Below are positions 18,071-27,031 of a DNA stretch of 64,000 nucleotides, piece after piece. The position numbers and the translations under genes are program-made. Position 1 is the stretch's first letter; each line of letters begins with the position of its first letter. The stretch spans positions 124,001-188,000 of the forward strand of contig NZ_JAGPXN010000005.1 of the NCBI RefSeq assembly GCF_018070575.1, given 5' to 3'. The DNA is from Micromonospora sp. C31. Its GTDB lineage: Bacteria > Actinomycetota > Actinomycetes > Mycobacteriales > Micromonosporaceae. The notes below the pieces were generated by a model that made no database searches, had not been told where the DNA came from, and saw only the letters and a list, made by a program, of their open reading frames with translations.

Positions 18071-19179
18071 GGGCGCTGGCCGGGCCAACCGGCGCCCGGC
18101 GGCGCGGCGGTCGGCGTGGGGGCGGGGGTGGCCTGCTGCCGGGGCGCGACCGAGGGCAGCGGGATGGTGGACATCACCCGGTGCACCACGTGGTCGGCGG
18201 GCACGTCGTCGGCGAGCGCGTCGTAGCTGAGCACGAGCCGGTGGCGCAGGATGTCCGGCGCGATGTCCTGCACGTCCTGCGGCAGGGCGTAGTCCCGGCC
18301 GCGCAGCAGTGCCAGCGCGCGGGTGGCCCGGACCAGGCCGAGCGAGGCGCGCGGGCTGGCGCCGTACTGGATGAGCTGGGCGACGTCGGGCATCCCGTGT
18401 TCCGCCGGAGCGCGGGTGGCCAACACCAGCCGGACCGCGTAGTCGACCAGCGCGTTGTGCACGAAGACCTGGTCGGCCTTGCGTTGCAGGGCGATCAGGT
18501 CGCCGGTGGTGAAGACCGACGCCGGCCGCGGTGGGGCGACCCCCATCCGGTAGACGATCTCCCGCTCCTCGGCGTCGGTCGGGTAGCCGACGACGATCTT
18601 CATGAGGAAGCGGTCCCGCTGGGCCTCGGGCAGCGGGTAGACGCCCTCCTGCTCGATCGGGTTCTGCGTCGCCATCACCAGGAACGGGTCGGGTACCCGG
18701 TGACTCTCGCCGCCGATGGACACCTGCCGCTCGCTCATCACCTCCAGCAACGCCGACTGCACCTTGGCCGGCGCCCGGTTGATCTCGTCGGCGAGCAGGA
18801 AGTTGACGAACACCGGGCCCAGCTCGACGTCGAACTTCTCGCTCGACTGCCGGTAGATGCGGGTGCCCATGATGTCGGCGGGCACCAGGTCGGGGGTGAA
18901 CTGCACCCGGGCGAAGGAGCCGCCGACCACCTTTGCGAGGGTCTCCACCGCGAGCGTCTTCGCCACCCCGGGCACGCCCTCCAGCAGGCAGTGGCCCCGG
19001 GCGAGCAGCGCGACGAACATCCGCTCCACCATCCGGTCCTGCCCGACGATGACCCGTTTGGTCTCGAACAGCGCCCGCTCGAGCAGCGTCGCGTCCTCGG
19101 CCGGCGTGGTCACCGGCTCGGATGTCTCCGGGCCCGTCCCGTTCGGCGTCGGGGCGTCGGGCGTGGTCGGCTGGGCCAC
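18067..19179 (-). CDS. MoxR-family AAA+ ATPase
   Basis: 370 residues. Walker A is GVPGVAKTLA and Walker B is FLLADEINRAPAK. Sensor 1 is MATQNPIEQEG and an arginine finger lies in EAQRDRFLMK, followed by the lid domain. A Pro/Ala-rich C-terminal tail follows. The GTG at 19179 (VAQPTTPDAP) is chosen because GGAGGA precedes it; an upstream in-frame start adds 19 unsupported residues. First gene of the MoxR-DUF58-VWA operon. Confidence 0.93.
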   Translation of the reverse strand: MAQPTTPDAPTPNGTGPETSEPVTTPAEDATLLERALFETKRVIVGQDRMVERMFVALLARGHCLLEGVPGVAKTLAVETLAKVVGGSFARVQFTPDLVPADIMGTRIYRQSSEKFDVELGPVFVNFLLADEINRAPAKVQSALLEVMSERQVSIGGESHRVPDPFLVMATQNPIEQEGVYPLPEAQRDRFLMKIVVGYPTDAEEREIVYRMGVAPPRPASVFTTGDLIALQRKADQVFVHNALVDYAVRLVLATRAPAEHGMPDVAQLIQYGASPRASLGLVRATRALALLRGRDYALPQDVQDIAPDILRHRLVLSYDALADDVPADHVVHRVMSTIPLPSVAPRQQATPAPTPTAAPPGAGWPGQRP

Positions 19180-19441
19180 CGGTCCTCCACAGCATGATCG
19201 GTTGTCGCGCGGCGTGGTGCGTGTCAAGACTCGCATGTCCGGCTGAGTGCCGAGGTAGGGAGAAGGCGATTTTCGCCGTGCCGTCCCCGGGGGCGCGTCG
19301 CGGGCCCGCCACGCCGCCTCGGGAGGCGGAATCGCCGATCACGGGTGGACACGGACGGGTGCCGCGCGTGTACCATTCACCCCGTCGCCGGGCGGCTCCC
19401 CCCGTGGCCGCCCGGCGCTCAAACTTCCGGTGCCGCCGCCC

Positions 19442-19454
19442 TAGACTGGCCGGG
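19442..19454 (+). promoter_or_regulatory. Leaderless promoter (TAGACT)
   Basis: TAGACT (19442-19447) and 7 nt lead to the ATG at 19455. No ribosome-binding site is seen. Confidence 0.5.
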
Positions 19455-19685
19455 ATGAGCACCCCCCTCCCCGCCGACGAGCCGCTGATCTGCTCGTCCC
19501 GCGGCTGTCGCGCGCCGGCCGAGTGGGCGCTGAGGTGGAACAATCCCCGGCTGCACGACGCCGAGCGGCGCAAGACCTGGCTGGCGTGCACCGCGCACCG
19601 CGCCACCCTCGGCGACTTTCTCGACGCCCGCGGCTTCCTCCGGGAGGTCGTACCGGCGCCCCGATCGCCTACGCTCGAAGGGTGA
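19455..19685 (+). CDS. Small Cys/His protein, probable zinc-binding
   Basis: 76 residues. ICSSRGCRAPAEWALRWNNP is followed by RRKTWLACTAHRATLGDFL. The C-x4-C and C-x2-H arrangement suggests one zinc site. Similar small actinobacterial proteins are often mislabelled acetone carboxylase; nothing here supports that activity. It lies just upstream of the PH-domain genes and may share their transcript. Confidence 0.75.
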   Translation: MSTPLPADEPLICSSRGCRAPAEWALRWNNPRLHDAERRKTWLACTAHRATLGDFLDARGFLREVVPAPRSPTLEG

Positions 19686-19707
19686 GCGCGCACAACGGAA
19701 CTCCACG

Positions 19708-20247
19708 GTGAGCGGTGACGGGTCCGCCGGCCCGCCACCGGCCTCGCCCCTCCCGTCGCCCGGCCCCCTGGAGCCGTGGCCGGACACCGTCCGCTGGCAG
19801 TCGGTCTCGTCCGACCTGATCTGGGTGGAGCTGATCCGCCTGGCGATGGTGCTGATCGTCCTCGCCCTCGGGCTGGGCGTCGGCTGGGCGGTCAGTGGCA
19901 GCGGGTTCTTCGGCGCAGCGGTCGGCGTGGTGCTGCTGTTCGGCGTCCTGCGCAGCGTGGCGATCGTGCGCGCCGTACGGGCCTGGGGCTACGCGGAGCG
20001 CGAGGACGACCTGCTGGTCCGGCACGGGCTGCTGGTACGGCGGCTGTCCATCGTGCCGTACTCCCGGATGCAGTTCGTGGACGTCAGCGCGGGGCCCCTG
20101 GAGCGCGCGTTCGGGCTGGCCACCGTGCAGTTGCACACGGCGGCGGCGGCGAGCGACGCCCGGGTGCCGGGGCTGCGCCCGGCGGAGGCGTCCCGGCTGC
20201 GCGACCGGCTCACCGCGCTGGGCGAGGACCGGGCGGAGGGCCTGTGA
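19708..20247 (+). CDS. Bacterial PH-domain (DUF304) membrane protein, short form
   Basis: 179 residues. Two adjacent membrane segments (LIRLAMVLIVLALGLGVGWAV, FFGAAVGVVLLFGVL) are followed by one bPH2 domain (DDLLVRHGLLVRRLSIVPYSRMQFVDV...LERAFGLATVQLHTAA). The GTG at 19708 is the best available start. It is translationally coupled to the longer paralogue downstream (GTGA overlap), the usual YdbS-YdbT-like pair. Function unknown; some homologues affect antimicrobial-peptide tolerance. Confidence 0.88.
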   Translation: MSGDGSAGPPPASPLPSPGPLEPWPDTVRWQSVSSDLIWVELIRLAMVLIVLALGLGVGWAVSGSGFFGAAVGVVLLFGVLRSVAIVRAVRAWGYAEREDDLLVRHGLLVRRLSIVPYSRMQFVDVSAGPLERAFGLATVQLHTAAAASDARVPGLRPAEASRLRDRLTALGEDRAEGL

Positions 20248-21668
20248 GCGACCCGGCCGCCCGGGGCACGGAGCGTCCCGGGCCGGCGCCGGCGGAGCCC
20301 GGCGTCCCACCGGGGACGACCGGCCCCGGCACGGTTCCCGGGCCGGCAGGGGGTCCTGAGCCGCGGCAGCGGCTGCACCCGCTGAGCCCCGCCCTGCACG
20401 GCGCCAAGTCCCTGGTCGTGGTGATCGCCGGGCTGTCCTGGTCCACGCTGTCACGCGTCGGCTTCGGCTGGTTCGCCGTGATGGCGGCGGTGCTGGCCCT
20501 GGGTGCCACCGTGCTGGCCGTGGTGAGCTGGTACCACACCGGCTACCACGTGGTGGGTCGTGAGCTGCGGGTGTACGAGGGGCTGATCTGGCGGCGCACC
20601 CGGGCGATCCCGCTGGAACGGCTCCAGGCCGTCGAGGTGGTCCGCCCGCTGCTCGCCCAGCTCACCGGCCTGGCGGAGCTGCGACTGGAGGTGGTGGGCG
20701 GGGGCAAGACCGAGGCGCCGCTGGCCTACCTGGGCGTCGCGGAGGCGGCCGCGCTGCGCCAGCGGCTGCTCGCCCTCGCCGGGCGGGTCACGGCCGGGAC
20801 GAGCGCGCCGCCGCCCGGGCTGGCCGCGGATCCGGCGGGGACGCCGGCAGCACCGCCCGGCCGGCCGCTGCACGCCGTGGCGAACAACGACCTGCTGGTC
20901 AGCCAACTGCTGACCCCGCAGGCGTTCATGATCCCGTTCGGCGTGGCCTTCGTGGTGGCGCAGTTCCTCTCCGAGGACTCCTGGTCGTTCGTCGCGGTGG
21001 CGAGCACCCTGACCGCCATGGCGGGCGTGCTGCTGCAACCGGTACGGCGGGTGCTCGACGACTGGAACTTCCGGCTCGCCCGGGACGAGGGCACGCTGCG
21101 GATCCGCAACGGGCTGCTGGAGACGCGCGCGCAGACCGTGCCGCTGGACCGGGTGCAGGCCGTCGGGGTGACCTGGCCGCTGCTGTGGCGGGTCAAGGGC
21201 TGGCTGCGGCTGCGGTTGGAGGTCGCGGGCTACTCCGCCGGCGAGGCCGACGAGCGCAACCGGCCGGACCGGCTGCTCCCCGTCGGGGACCTGGCGACCG
21301 GCGAGGCGATCGTGGCCGAGGTGCTGCCCGGGGTGCGGCTGGAGGCGCTGCCGTTGAGCCCGCCGCCGGAGCGGGCCCGCTGGCTCAACCCGCTGAGCCG
21401 GCAGGTGCTCGGAGCCGGGCTCGACGCCCGGGTCTTCGCCGTCCGGTCCGGCCTGCTCACCCGGCAGGTGGCGCTGGTGCCGTACGCCCGGATCCAGAGC
21501 GTGCGGGTCGTGCAGGGGCCGGCGCAGCGGCGCCTGCGGCTGGCGACGGTGCACGCCGACACGGCCGGCGGCGCCGGCGCCGCCGCCCGGGACCGGGACG
21601 TCACCGAGGCGTGGGTCCTCGCGGCGGAACTGACGGCCCGCGCGCGGGCCGCCCGCCGGGCGGGCTGA
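20244..21668 (+). CDS. Bacterial PH-domain (DUF304) membrane protein, long form
   Basis: 474 residues with a Pro-rich cytoplasmic N-terminus and four predicted membrane segments in two pairs. Repeated bPH2 modules are at GLIWRRTRAIPLERLQAVEV, GLLETRAQTVPLDRVQAVGV and GLLTRQVALVPYARIQSVRV. The three repeats share R-x-x-x-(I/V)-P-L/Y-x-R-(L/V/I)-Q, indicating internal duplication. The GTG start overlaps the previous stop by 4 nt. It is convergent with the PAP2 gene, 16 bp away. Confidence 0.88.
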   Translation: MSDPAARGTERPGPAPAEPGVPPGTTGPGTVPGPAGGPEPRQRLHPLSPALHGAKSLVVVIAGLSWSTLSRVGFGWFAVMAAVLALGATVLAVVSWYHTGYHVVGRELRVYEGLIWRRTRAIPLERLQAVEVVRPLLAQLTGLAELRLEVVGGGKTEAPLAYLGVAEAAALRQRLLALAGRVTAGTSAPPPGLAADPAGTPAAPPGRPLHAVANNDLLVSQLLTPQAFMIPFGVAFVVAQFLSEDSWSFVAVASTLTAMAGVLLQPVRRVLDDWNFRLARDEGTLRIRNGLLETRAQTVPLDRVQAVGVTWPLLWRVKGWLRLRLEVAGYSAGEADERNRPDRLLPVGDLATGEAIVAEVLPGVRLEALPLSPPPERARWLNPLSRQVLGAGLDARVFAVRSGLLTRQVALVPYARIQSVRVVQGPAQRRLRLATVHADTAGGAGAAARDRDVTEAWVLAAELTARARAARRAG

Positions 21669-21684
21669 CCCCGCCCGGAGGCGG

Positions 21685-22725
21685 TCAGCGGGCCGCGGTC
21701 ACCGGTGGCGGCTCGGCGGCGGCCGGCGGGTCGGTCGGCGCGGCGCCGGGCCCCGCCGGGGCCCGGCGGGCCCTGCGGGCCCTGCGGGCCGCCCACCAGC
21801 GCTCGGCCAGGCCGACCGCGAGGAAGGTCATCCCGACGTACGCCCAGCCGACCAGCACGTCGATGACGTAGTGCTCGCCCGAATAGACCAGGGTGAACGT
21901 CATCGCCAGCGGGTACGTCAGCAGCAGCGGCCACCAGCGGCGGCGGGTCTGCCGCAGGAAGAACAGCACCACGAACAACGCGAACGCGGTGTGCAGCGAG
22001 GGCATCGCGGCCACCGGGTTGGAGGCGATCTGCCCGGCGTTGAGCAGGTTGCCGGCGCCGTGCATGCCGAACGCCTTCCACCCGCGCGTGGAGATCCGGG
22101 CGACCTCCTCCAGCAGGCCGTTCTGCGCCGCCCACCAGGGCGGGGCGGCCGGGTAGAGGAAGTAGGTGATCAGGCCGGTGGCGCACAGGAAGCCCCAGCG
22201 GCGCATGAAGGCCGCCCACCGCCCCCGGTCGCGCAGCCAGAGCACCGCCGCGGCGGCCAGCGCCACCACGAAGTGGGAGAAGTAGACCCAGCTCACGGCG
22301 ACGTCCCACCAGTGCACCTCGGGCCGGTAGAGGTGTTCCTGGAGCCAGGTCGTCGGCACCTGCCCGCCGGTGGCCCAGCCGAACATGACCCGGTCGGCGA
22401 CGATCAGCTCGTACGCGTGCGGGGTGGCGCCGTTGTCGGCGAAGCCCCGGGACAGGTTGTAGACGGCGAGCAGCAGCACCACCGGCACCCAGTCCCGCGC
22501 GAAGCGCAGGTGGCTGCGCCACGGCCGGCTGCTGTGCCAGGCGATCGTCGCCGCCCAGATCCACAGGAAGGCGTACGCCGGGTCGGTCGGCAGGCCGATG
22601 CCGAGCCATCCGGCGACGAAGGCGACCCCCCACACCGTCATCGCGACCACCCGGCGACGCCCGCCGTCGGGCGAGGCGGGTGGCTCGCTGCGGGCAGGGG
22701 GCTGGGGGTCGGTCGCGACAGACAT
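21685..22725 (-). CDS. PAP2-superfamily membrane phosphatase/transferase (Aur1/Ipt1-like)
   Basis: 346 residues with about six membrane segments. The PAP2 catalytic signature is split as SNPVAAMPSLHTAFAL and LVYSGEHYVIDVLVGW (two His and one Asp). Together with NLSRGFADNGATPH this resembles the inositol-phosphorylceramide synthase-like branch, so a lipid-linked headgroup transfer is possible. The C-terminus is Ala/Pro/Arg-rich. ATG 22725 is chosen over an upstream start because of the -10-like TAACCT 8 nt before it. Confidence 0.87.
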   Translation of the reverse strand: MSVATDPQPPARSEPPASPDGGRRRVVAMTVWGVAFVAGWLGIGLPTDPAYAFLWIWAATIAWHSSRPWRSHLRFARDWVPVVLLLAVYNLSRGFADNGATPHAYELIVADRVMFGWATGGQVPTTWLQEHLYRPEVHWWDVAVSWVYFSHFVVALAAAAVLWLRDRGRWAAFMRRWGFLCATGLITYFLYPAAPPWWAAQNGLLEEVARISTRGWKAFGMHGAGNLLNAGQIASNPVAAMPSLHTAFALFVVLFFLRQTRRRWWPLLLTYPLAMTFTLVYSGEHYVIDVLVGWAYVGMTFLAVGLAERWWAARRARRARRAPAGPGAAPTDPPAAAEPPPVTAAR

Positions 22726-22739
22726 CGCGGTCAAGGTTA
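22726..22739 (-). promoter_or_regulatory. Leaderless promoter of the PAP2 gene
   Basis: On the minus strand TAACCT (22739-22734) lies 8 nt before the ATG at 22725. It is divergent from the thioesterase promoter 52 bp away. Confidence 0.4.
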
Positions 22740-22790
22740 ACGGCGCGGGCGGCATCGACCGACGCCGACCACCGCCCGTGTCGTCTCGGC

Positions 22791-22802
22791 TAGGCTTTGG
22801 CG
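22791..22802 (+). promoter_or_regulatory. Leaderless promoter of the thioesterase gene
   Basis: TAGGCT (22791-22796) and a 6-nt spacer precede the ATG at 22803. This rejects the in-frame TTG at 22797. Confidence 0.55.
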
Positions 22803-23207
22803 ATGCAGGAGCAGCCGGAGTCCGCGCTGACCCCGGGCCTGACCGCCCGGGTGGAGCTGACCGTCACCGACACCGACACCGCCCAGGCGGTCGGCTCCGG
22901 GGACGTGCCCGTCCTCGGCACGCCCCGCGTGCTCGCCCTCGCCGAGGCGGCCACGGTCGCGGCCACCGCCGCCCGGATGCCGGGCGGGTCGACGACCGTC
23001 GGAACCCGGGTCGAGCTCGACCATCTCGCGGCCACCCCGGTCGGGCGGACGGTGGTGGCACAGGCGCGGCTGACCGCGGTCGACGGGCGGCGGCTGCACT
23101 TCGAGGTGAGCGTCAGCGACGGCGACGCGACGGTCGCCGAGGGCCGGGTGGAGCGGGTGCTGGTCGACCGGCAGCGCTTCGTGGAACGCGCCGCGCGGTC
23201 GTCGTGA
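22803..23207 (+). CDS. Hotdog-fold thioesterase (FlK-like)
   Basis: 134 residues. TDTDTAQAVGSGDVPVLGTPRVLALAEAA and GSTTVGTRVELDHLAATPVG are typical of the fluoroacetyl-CoA-thioesterase-like branch of hotdog proteins. Presumably it hydrolyses an acyl-CoA; the substrate is unknown. It overlaps the next gene by 4 nt (GTGA), coupling it to a metallo-beta-lactamase-fold hydrolase. Confidence 0.87.
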   Translation: MQEQPESALTPGLTARVELTVTDTDTAQAVGSGDVPVLGTPRVLALAEAATVAATAARMPGGSTTVGTRVELDHLAATPVGRTVVAQARLTAVDGRRLHFEVSVSDGDATVAEGRVERVLVDRQRFVERAARSS

Positions 23208-24031
23208 CCGCCCGCTTCGTGCGGGTCGCCGACGGGGTGCACGTGCTGCGCGAGCCGTTGCTGCACGTCAACGTCACCCTGGTCGTCGGCGACGGGGCCG
23301 CGCTGGTCGTCGACACGCTCTCCACCGCGGGGCAGGCCGCCGCGCTGGCCGACGCCGCGCGGGCCGTCACCGCCGCGCCGTGGACGCTGGTCAACACCCA
23401 CCACCACTTCGACCACTGCTTCGGCAACGCGACGCTCGCCGCCGACCCGCCCCGCCCGGTGTACGCGCACGAGATCGCGGCCGAGGCGATGCGCGAGCCG
23501 GACCGGCTGCGCCGCGAGGCGTACGCGGAACTGCGCGACACGCAGCCCGCGCTGGCCGAGGAGGTGGCCACGACGACGCTGCTGGCGCCGACGCACACCG
23601 TGCACGCCGAGACAGTGCTCGACGTGGGCGGCCGGCGGGTGGTGCTGCGCCACCCCGGTCGTGGGCACACCGCGGGCGACCTGGTGGTGCACGTGCCGGA
23701 CGCCGACGTGCTGGTCGCCGGTGACCTGGTGGAGCAGAGCGGCCCGCCCGCCTTCGAGGAGTCGTACCCGTTGCAGTGGCCCGACACGGTGGCGGAGCTG
23801 CTGCGGATGACCACCCCGGAGACCGTGGTCGTGCCGGGGCACGGCGAGCCGGTGGACGCCGGGTTCGTCCGCGCCCAGCACGCCGGGCTCGCCGAGCTGG
23901 CCTGGCTCATCCGCGCCGGGCACACCGGCGGCGCCCCGCCCGAGCGCGTCGCCGCCGAGGCGCCCTTCGGCGCCCGTCCCGCCCTGCACGCCGCCCGCCG
24001 GGGCTACGCCGAGCTCGACGGCACCGCCTGA
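23204..24031 (+). CDS. Metallo-beta-lactamase-fold hydrolase
   Basis: 275 residues. Metal ligands are visible in NTHHHFDHCFGN (HxHxDH), HPGRGHTAGD, VLVAGDLVEQ and VVVPGHGEPVD. It is close to the glyoxalase II / quinoprotein-relay-like branch. It begins with a GTG overlapping the thioesterase stop, so the two probably act on related thioesters or in one detoxification route. The C-terminal helical part (HAARRGYAELDGTA) is typical. Convergent with the PfkB kinase. Confidence 0.9.
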   Translation: MTARFVRVADGVHVLREPLLHVNVTLVVGDGAALVVDTLSTAGQAAALADAARAVTAAPWTLVNTHHHFDHCFGNATLAADPPRPVYAHEIAAEAMREPDRLRREAYAELRDTQPALAEEVATTTLLAPTHTVHAETVLDVGGRRVVLRHPGRGHTAGDLVVHVPDADVLVAGDLVEQSGPPAFEESYPLQWPDTVAELLRMTTPETVVVPGHGEPVDAGFVRAQHAGLAELAWLIRAGHTGGAPPERVAAEAPFGARPALHAARRGYAELDGTA

Positions 24032-24108
24032 CGCTGTGGGAGGGCCCGGTCAGCGGGTCCAACGCGACCGGCGGGCCGCGGCACGGCGCCCGCGGGAGCG
24101 AGCGGCGG

Positions 24109-25044
24109 TCAGTGGGCGAAGCGGGCGAGGACCTCGGCGCGGGTGGGCATGGCGGTCGCGCCGCCGGGCGACTCGCAGACCAGGCCGGCGACCCGCAGCG
24201 CGAAGGCCACCCGCTCGGGCCAGGCCGCCGGGTCCGTGGGCTCGCCGTCGACCAGCAGGTCCGCGACGAGCGCCCCCATCACCGAGTCGCCCGCGCCGGT
24301 GGCGTCGACCGCGTCGACCTTCGGCGCGGGTACGCGTACCGGATCGGCACCGGCGGCGGCGAGCACCGCGCCGGCGGCGCCGAGGGTGACCACGACGGTG
24401 CCGGCGCCGAGTTCCCGCAGGTACGCCGCCACGCCCTCCTCGGGTTCGCCGGGATAGAGCAGTTCCGCGTCGGCGGCGCTGAGCTTGACGAGGTGGGCGC
24501 CGGCGGCGAACTCCGCCACCACCCGGCGCAGCCCGGCCAGTGCGCCCGGCCCGTCGAGCAGCCGGGGGCGCACGTTCGGGTCGAAGACCCGCAGCCCGCA
24601 GGCAAGGCCCCAGGCCCGACGCGCGGCGGCCAGCGCCGGCGGCTGGAGCAGCACGATCGAACCGCAGTAGACGACGTCGGCGCCCGCGACCAGCCCGGCG
24701 TCGAGGTCGTCGGGGCCGAGCATCCCGTAGGAGGGCGGCTCGCCGTAGAACCGGAAGTCTGGCTCGGGGCCGGCGAAGGTGGCCACCGCCAGGGCGGTCG
24801 GGGCGGGGACGGTGACCGCCCCGGTGAGGCCGACGCCCGCCCCGGTCAGGACGGCACGGATCCGCCCGGCCAGGACGTCGTCGCCGAGCGACCCGACGAA
24901 CTGCACCGCGCCGCCGAGCCGGGCGACGGCGACCGCCACGTTCAGCGGCCCGCCGCCGACGGCCTGCCGGTAGACGGGCTCGCCGTCGCGCTCGGTGTCG
25001 AGCAGGTCGACCAGCGCCTCGCCCAGCACCACCGCGTATCCCAT
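24109..25044 (-). CDS. PfkB-family carbohydrate kinase (fructokinase-like)
   Basis: 311 residues. N-terminal LGEALVDLLDT and QAVGGGPLNVAVAVARLGG (PfkB signature 1) with C-terminal VDAVDATGAGDSVMGALVAD (signature 2, catalytic Asp and anion hole). The GEALVD start and overall length fit fructokinases. GGAGGA lies 6 nt before the ATG. It stands alone, without a sugar transporter or regulator next to it, so the substrate assignment is tentative. Confidence 0.9.
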   Translation of the reverse strand: MGYAVVLGEALVDLLDTERDGEPVYRQAVGGGPLNVAVAVARLGGAVQFVGSLGDDVLAGRIRAVLTGAGVGLTGAVTVPAPTALAVATFAGPEPDFRFYGEPPSYGMLGPDDLDAGLVAGADVVYCGSIVLLQPPALAAARRAWGLACGLRVFDPNVRPRLLDGPGALAGLRRVVAEFAAGAHLVKLSAADAELLYPGEPEEGVAAYLRELGAGTVVVTLGAAGAVLAAAGADPVRVPAPKVDAVDATGAGDSVMGALVADLLVDGEPTDPAAWPERVAFALRVAGLVCESPGGATAMPTRAEVLARFAH

Positions 25045-25109
25045 GCCGGTCCTCCGTCCACGCCGCCCGCCGAGCGATCTTGTCGTACCAGCCTGGCACA
25101 GTCACCCCC

Positions 25110-25484
25110 ATGACGAGCGCTGAAGCCACCGTGTCGGCCTACTGGGCGGCGTTGGAGGCGCGCGACTGGGTGGCCTTCGGCCGGCTGCTCGCCGACGACG
25201 TGGTCTACCACCTGCCACAGACGCGCGAGCGGGTCGTGGGCCGGGAGTCGTTGCTGCGCTTCAACCAGGAGTACGCCGACGGCTGGCACCTCACGGTGAC
25301 CCGGGCGGTCGCCTCGGGCCGGCACGCCGCCTGCTGGATCACCTGCGCACTCGGGGGCGAGGTGCTTTCCGCCGCGAGCTTCCTCGACCTCGACGAGGCC
25401 GGTCTCGTCCGCGAGGTGACCGAGTTCTGGCCGGAGCCCTACGAACCGCCGCCCGGCCGGGAGCACCTCGTCGAGCGCTACTGA
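25110..25484 (+). CDS. SnoaL/NTF2-like protein
   Basis: 124 residues: SAYWAALEARDWVAFGRLLADDVVYHLPQTRERVVGRESLLRF and FLDLDEAGLVREVTEFW match the cone-shaped NTF2-like fold of stand-alone polyketide-cyclase-like or limonene-epoxide-hydrolase-like proteins. The ATG at 25110 is preferred to the upstream GTG at 25080. CACAGT lies 7 nt before it, a weak leaderless -10. The role is unknown. The 270 bp downstream hold no further gene. Confidence 0.8.
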   Translation: MTSAEATVSAYWAALEARDWVAFGRLLADDVVYHLPQTRERVVGRESLLRFNQEYADGWHLTVTRAVASGRHAACWITCALGGEVLSAASFLDLDEAGLVREVTEFWPEPYEPPPGREHLVERY

Positions 25485-25756
25485 CACATCGAGCAACGGC
25501 TATTGCGCGGCTCGTCGTCCCGTGGTGGGATGGCGCTTGCCGGCTGGTGCGGGGGCTGCCGCACCGCTGGCGCCGGGTTTCACGTCCACGCGAGGGCACC
25601 GGCCCGCGAGTCGGGCCGCCGACGGCGCACGTCCACCGGCCATCCGCGCCGGGCACGTCCGCCACGACCGCCATGCCCGTGTCGCAGCGGGGCGGCCGGC
25701 GCCGCCTCCCGCGCGTTGCCCGCGGGGCGCCCGCGTCCCGCGAGTGAGGAGAACCC

Positions 25757-26896
25757 GTGTCCCACCGATCGCGTACGGCCGCGTTGCTCACCGCGGCCGC
25801 GACCCTTCTCGTGGGCGCCGTCGCCCTGACGGCGGGGCCCGACCCCGCCGCCGCGCACGGCACCCCGATGACGCCCGGCAGCCGCACCTACCTCTGTTGG
25901 AAGGACGGTCTCACCAGCACCGGCGAGATCAAGCCGAACAATCCCGCCTGCTCCGCCGCCGTGGCCCAGAGCGGGACCAACTCGCTCTACAACTGGTTCA
26001 GCGTGCTGCGTTCCGACGCCGGCGGCCGGACCGTCGGCTTCATCCCGGACGGCAAGCTGTGCAGCGGCGGCAACCCGGGCTTCGCCGGGTACGACCTGGC
26101 CCGCACCGACTGGCCGCTGACCCACCTGACGGCCGGGGCCCGGCTGGACTTCCGCTACAGCAACTGGGCCCACCACCCGGGCACCTTCTACTTCTACGTC
26201 ACGAAGGACAGTTGGAGCCCGGGCCGACCGCTGGCCTGGAACGACCTGGAGGAGCCGTTCCTGACGGTGACCAACCCGCCGCAGCGCGGCTCGAGCGGCA
26301 CCAACGACGGGCACTACTACTTCAGCGGCAACCTGCCCACCAACAAGAGCGGCCGGCACGTCATCTACTCGCGCTGGGTGCGCTCCGACAGCCAGGAGAA
26401 CTTCTTCGGCTGCTCGGACGTCACCTTCGACGGCGGCAACGGCGAGGTCACCGGCGTCGGCCCGGGCGGCACGCCGCCGCCCAACCCGACGACCCCGCCG
26501 CCGAACCCGACGACTCCCCCGCCCAACCCGACCACGCCGCCGCCGAACCCGACCACGCCGCCGCCGAACCCGACCACGCCGCCGCCGCACAGCGGTGACT
26601 GCATGCCGGTCTTCAAGGTGATCAGCGCCTGGAACGGCGGCTTCCAGGGCGAGGTCATGATCATGAACCACAGCGCGTCGACGTGGTCGGGCTGGACGGC
26701 CAACTGGACGTGGCCCAGCGGACAGAGCATCAACAGCCTGTGGAGCGGCACGCTGAGCACGTCCGGCTCCTCGGTCACCGTGACCAACGCGCCGTACAAC
26801 GGCGCGATCCCCCCGGAGGGCACCACGACCTTCGGCTTCGTCGCCACCACCAACGGCACCAACACCCTGCCCACGGTCACCTGCTCCGGCCGCTGA
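25757..26896 (+). CDS. Secreted lytic polysaccharide monooxygenase (AA10) with CBM2
   Basis: Copper enzyme that oxidatively cleaves chitin or cellulose outside the cell. The 379-residue precursor has a signal peptide ending DPAAA, so His34 becomes the mature N-terminus (HGTPMTPGSRTYLCW) as the histidine brace requires. The second His is in SNWAHHPGTFYFYVT. The AA10 domain spans about 34-205. A linker of five TPPPNPT repeats (21-bp DNA unit, 26468-26585) leads to a CBM2 (CMPVFKVISAWNGGFQGEVMIMN...WTANWTWPSGQ). GAGGAGA precedes the GTG start. Confidence 0.95.
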   Translation: MSHRSRTAALLTAAATLLVGAVALTAGPDPAAAHGTPMTPGSRTYLCWKDGLTSTGEIKPNNPACSAAVAQSGTNSLYNWFSVLRSDAGGRTVGFIPDGKLCSGGNPGFAGYDLARTDWPLTHLTAGARLDFRYSNWAHHPGTFYFYVTKDSWSPGRPLAWNDLEEPFLTVTNPPQRGSSGTNDGHYYFSGNLPTNKSGRHVIYSRWVRSDSQENFFGCSDVTFDGGNGEVTGVGPGGTPPPNPTTPPPNPTTPPPNPTTPPPNPTTPPPNPTTPPPHSGDCMPVFKVISAWNGGFQGEVMIMNHSASTWSGWTANWTWPSGQSINSLWSGTLSTSGSSVTVTNAPYNGAIPPEGTTTFGFVATTNGTNTLPTVTCSGR

Positions 26897-26927
26897 CCGC
26901 ACCCTGCCTGACCCCGCACCCCTGAAA

Positions 26928-26984
26928 CGGTCAAGAGGTTTGCGTCCTCCGGGAACGACTCCGGGGACGCAAACCTCTTGACCG
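26928..26984. terminator. Bidirectional terminator between the LPMO gene and asnB
   Basis: Perfect 20-bp arms, CGGTCAAGAGGTTTGCGTCC at 26928-26947 and its complement at 26965-26984, lie with a 17-nt loop between two convergent genes. Confidence 0.85.
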
Positions 26985-27031
26985 ACAGCGGGACCGCCGG
27001 CCGGGGGCGGGGTCCTGGGCGGGCGGGGCGG

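Noticed and set aside
19455..19685. Acetone carboxylase subunit
   Set aside because: That label is often attached to similar small proteins, but 76 residues with four Cys/His ligands cannot be a carboxylase subunit. It is described as a small zinc-type protein.
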